6,707 bases of DNA from Bacillota bacterium. Lineage in GTDB: Bacteria > Bacillota > Clostridia > Peptostreptococcales > Anaerovoracaceae. The notes under the pieces were generated by a model, which saw nothing but the letters and a program-made list of their open reading frames with translations, was not told where the DNA came from and ran no database searches. Both the position numbers and the translations under genes were made by a program. Below are positions 6,062 to 6,707 of the stretch, piece after piece (within the stretch, counting starts at the first letter, position 1; each line of letters begins with the position of its first letter). The stretch is from NCBI GenBank assembly GCA_017543805.1, contig JAFYFK010000182.1, forward strand, positions 1 to 6,707, read 5' to 3'.

Positions 6062-6090
6062 ATAACTTACGTTTGTTAGTTATCTCTAAC
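6062..6090. promoter_or_regulatory. Overlapping dyads upstream of the methyltransferase operon, possible repressor operator
   Basis: ATAACT (6062-6067) and AGTTAT (6078-6083) frame a 22-bp imperfect palindrome, with AC/GT also matching inside it (8 of 11 pairs). Overlapping it, GTTAG (6075-6079) and CTAAC (6086-6090) form a second dyad. The size and symmetry suit a TetR- or MarR-family site. Weak minus-strand promoter elements exist nearby (TATATT just downstream; CATAAT at 6102-6097), but none pairs convincingly with a -35 box. The rest of 5999-6114 is AT-rich and shows no other feature. Confidence 0.35.
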
Positions 6091-6114
6091 CAATTCATTA
6101 TGATATTCCACGCG

Positions 6115-6147
6115 AAAAAGAAAATCAAGCGAATTAACGCTTGATTT
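6115..6147 (-). terminator. Intrinsic terminator of the right-hand gene
   Basis: AAATCAAGCG (6122-6131) and CGCTTGATTT (6138-6147) form a perfect 10-bp stem with a 6-nt loop. Read on the minus strand, the stem runs into TTTTCTTTTT (6124-6115), a good U-tract. It begins 48 nt beyond the stop codon of the gene ending at 6195. On the plus strand only TTTATCG follows, so termination in that direction should be weak. Confidence 0.85.
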
Positions 6148-6194
6148 ATCGAGATTATTTTACGCGGGGTTTCCTGCGGCGCCGTCTTAATGTT

Positions 6195-6707
6195 TCAGTA
6201 CCCGAGGAATTTTTTCAGATCCTTGTCAGGCAGAAGCTCCTTTTTGCCGAGCCCGAACGAGTAATCCGGAACGATCTCCAGATAGCGGTCCAGGAATTCC
6301 TCGTAGGTCTTTGCCTCGAAGCAGTACGGCGTGATGAAGAAATCCCTGCTGCCGCCGGTCACGCGGTCTCCGGCTGTTACGCTCACCTTGTAGTCGCCAG
6401 ACTTCATCTTGTAGAAAACATATCTCTCAAGATTCCAGCCGTGCAGACTGATATGACCGAATTTAGCGGCATAACTTGCCACGGTTTTATTGGCCTGAAG
6501 CGCCGCGTTCTGATAGTCGTACTCCACACTCTCGATAAAACGTTCAGCGCTTTCGACGTCATACACCGAATACTCGCTTTCGTTCCGGTATCTTCTGACG
6601 AATTCAAGGTCTCCGTCGACCTTCTGTATATCATACTGCCAGGACTTCCCGAGCATCTTTTTATCAAGCCAGCGGTAATCCTTTTTAACATGATTGAAAG
6701 CCTTTTC
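6195..6707 (-). CDS. Hypothetical protein, 5' end beyond the window
   Basis: The frame is open from the right edge, so at least 170 C-terminal residues are present and the true start is outside. The ATG at 6656 has no Shine-Dalgarno sequence, and the frame upstream of it reads sensibly (KAFNHVKKDYRWLDKK), so it is probably internal. The visible part is rich in Tyr, Phe, Trp and charged residues, with no hydrophobic stretch long enough for a membrane helix. It looks like a soluble mixed alpha/beta domain ending in KELLPDKDLKKFLGY. I recognise no family motif and assign no function. It is followed by a strong terminator, so it is the last gene of its transcript. Confidence 0.7.
   Translation of the reverse strand, partial: EKAFNHVKKDYRWLDKKMLGKSWQYDIQKVDGDLEFVRRYRNESEYSVYDVESAERFIESVEYDYQNAALQANKTVASYAAKFGHISLHGWNLERYVFYKMKSGDYKVSVTAGDRVTGGSRDFFITPYCFEAKTYEEFLDRYLEIVPDYSFGLGKKELLPDKDLKKFLGY

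Noticed and set aside
1..6707. tRNA or rRNA genes, CRISPR arrays, transposases, integrase sites, phage genes
   Set aside because: I looked on both strands and saw no spaced direct repeats, no transposase-like protein and no recognisable stable RNA.

Overview
The window looks like chromosomal DNA from an anaerobic, moderately GC-rich Firmicute (Clostridia). This rests on the gene set: a fermentation-type CoA transferase, an ECF-type transition-metal importer and clostridial-looking accessory genes, all with strong GGAGG-type ribosome binding sites and tight operon spacing. I cannot assign a genus from the sequence alone.

Layout. On the left, one plus-strand gene (62-1621) encodes a YdiF/propionate-type acyl-CoA:acetate CoA transferase. 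Its ribosome binding site lies in one arm of a long inverted repeat (10-54). Converging on it is a minus-strand operon read from about 4805 down to 1636. Its genes are a CbiM/NikM substrate-capture subunit with a fused PDGLE region, a CbiQ/NikQ T-component, a CbiO/NikO ATPase, and finally dtd (D-aminoacyl-tRNA deacylase). The first three make a complete energy-coupling-factor importer for nickel or cobalt. Just upstream is a near-consensus promoter (TTGCGG-N17-TATAAT) overlapped by a perfect 8-bp inverted repeat with a 15-nt spacer, resembling a NikR operator. The implied leader is only about 35 nt, so a cobalamin riboswitch does not fit. Together these favour nickel. The operon's probable terminator lies inside the 3' end of the convergent CoA transferase gene.

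To the right, 4863-5998 (minus strand) holds a decayed cassette. It contains a 38-codon small ORF, an intact LCMT/TcmP-like SAM-dependent methyltransferase overlapping the end of that ORF, and a remnant of an alpha/beta hydrolase with most of its middle missing and the tail out of frame. Upstream, 5999-6114 is AT-rich and carries overlapping dyads that could be a repressor site. A clear intrinsic terminator (6115-6147) closes an unrecognised minus-strand gene that runs off the right edge.

Overall this is mostly ordinary metabolic and transport sequence. The items most worth a second look are regulatory: the NikR-like operator with its promoter, the hairpin that would occlude the CoA transferase ribosome binding site, and the terminator embedded in an opposing gene. 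I did not find a wholly new system.
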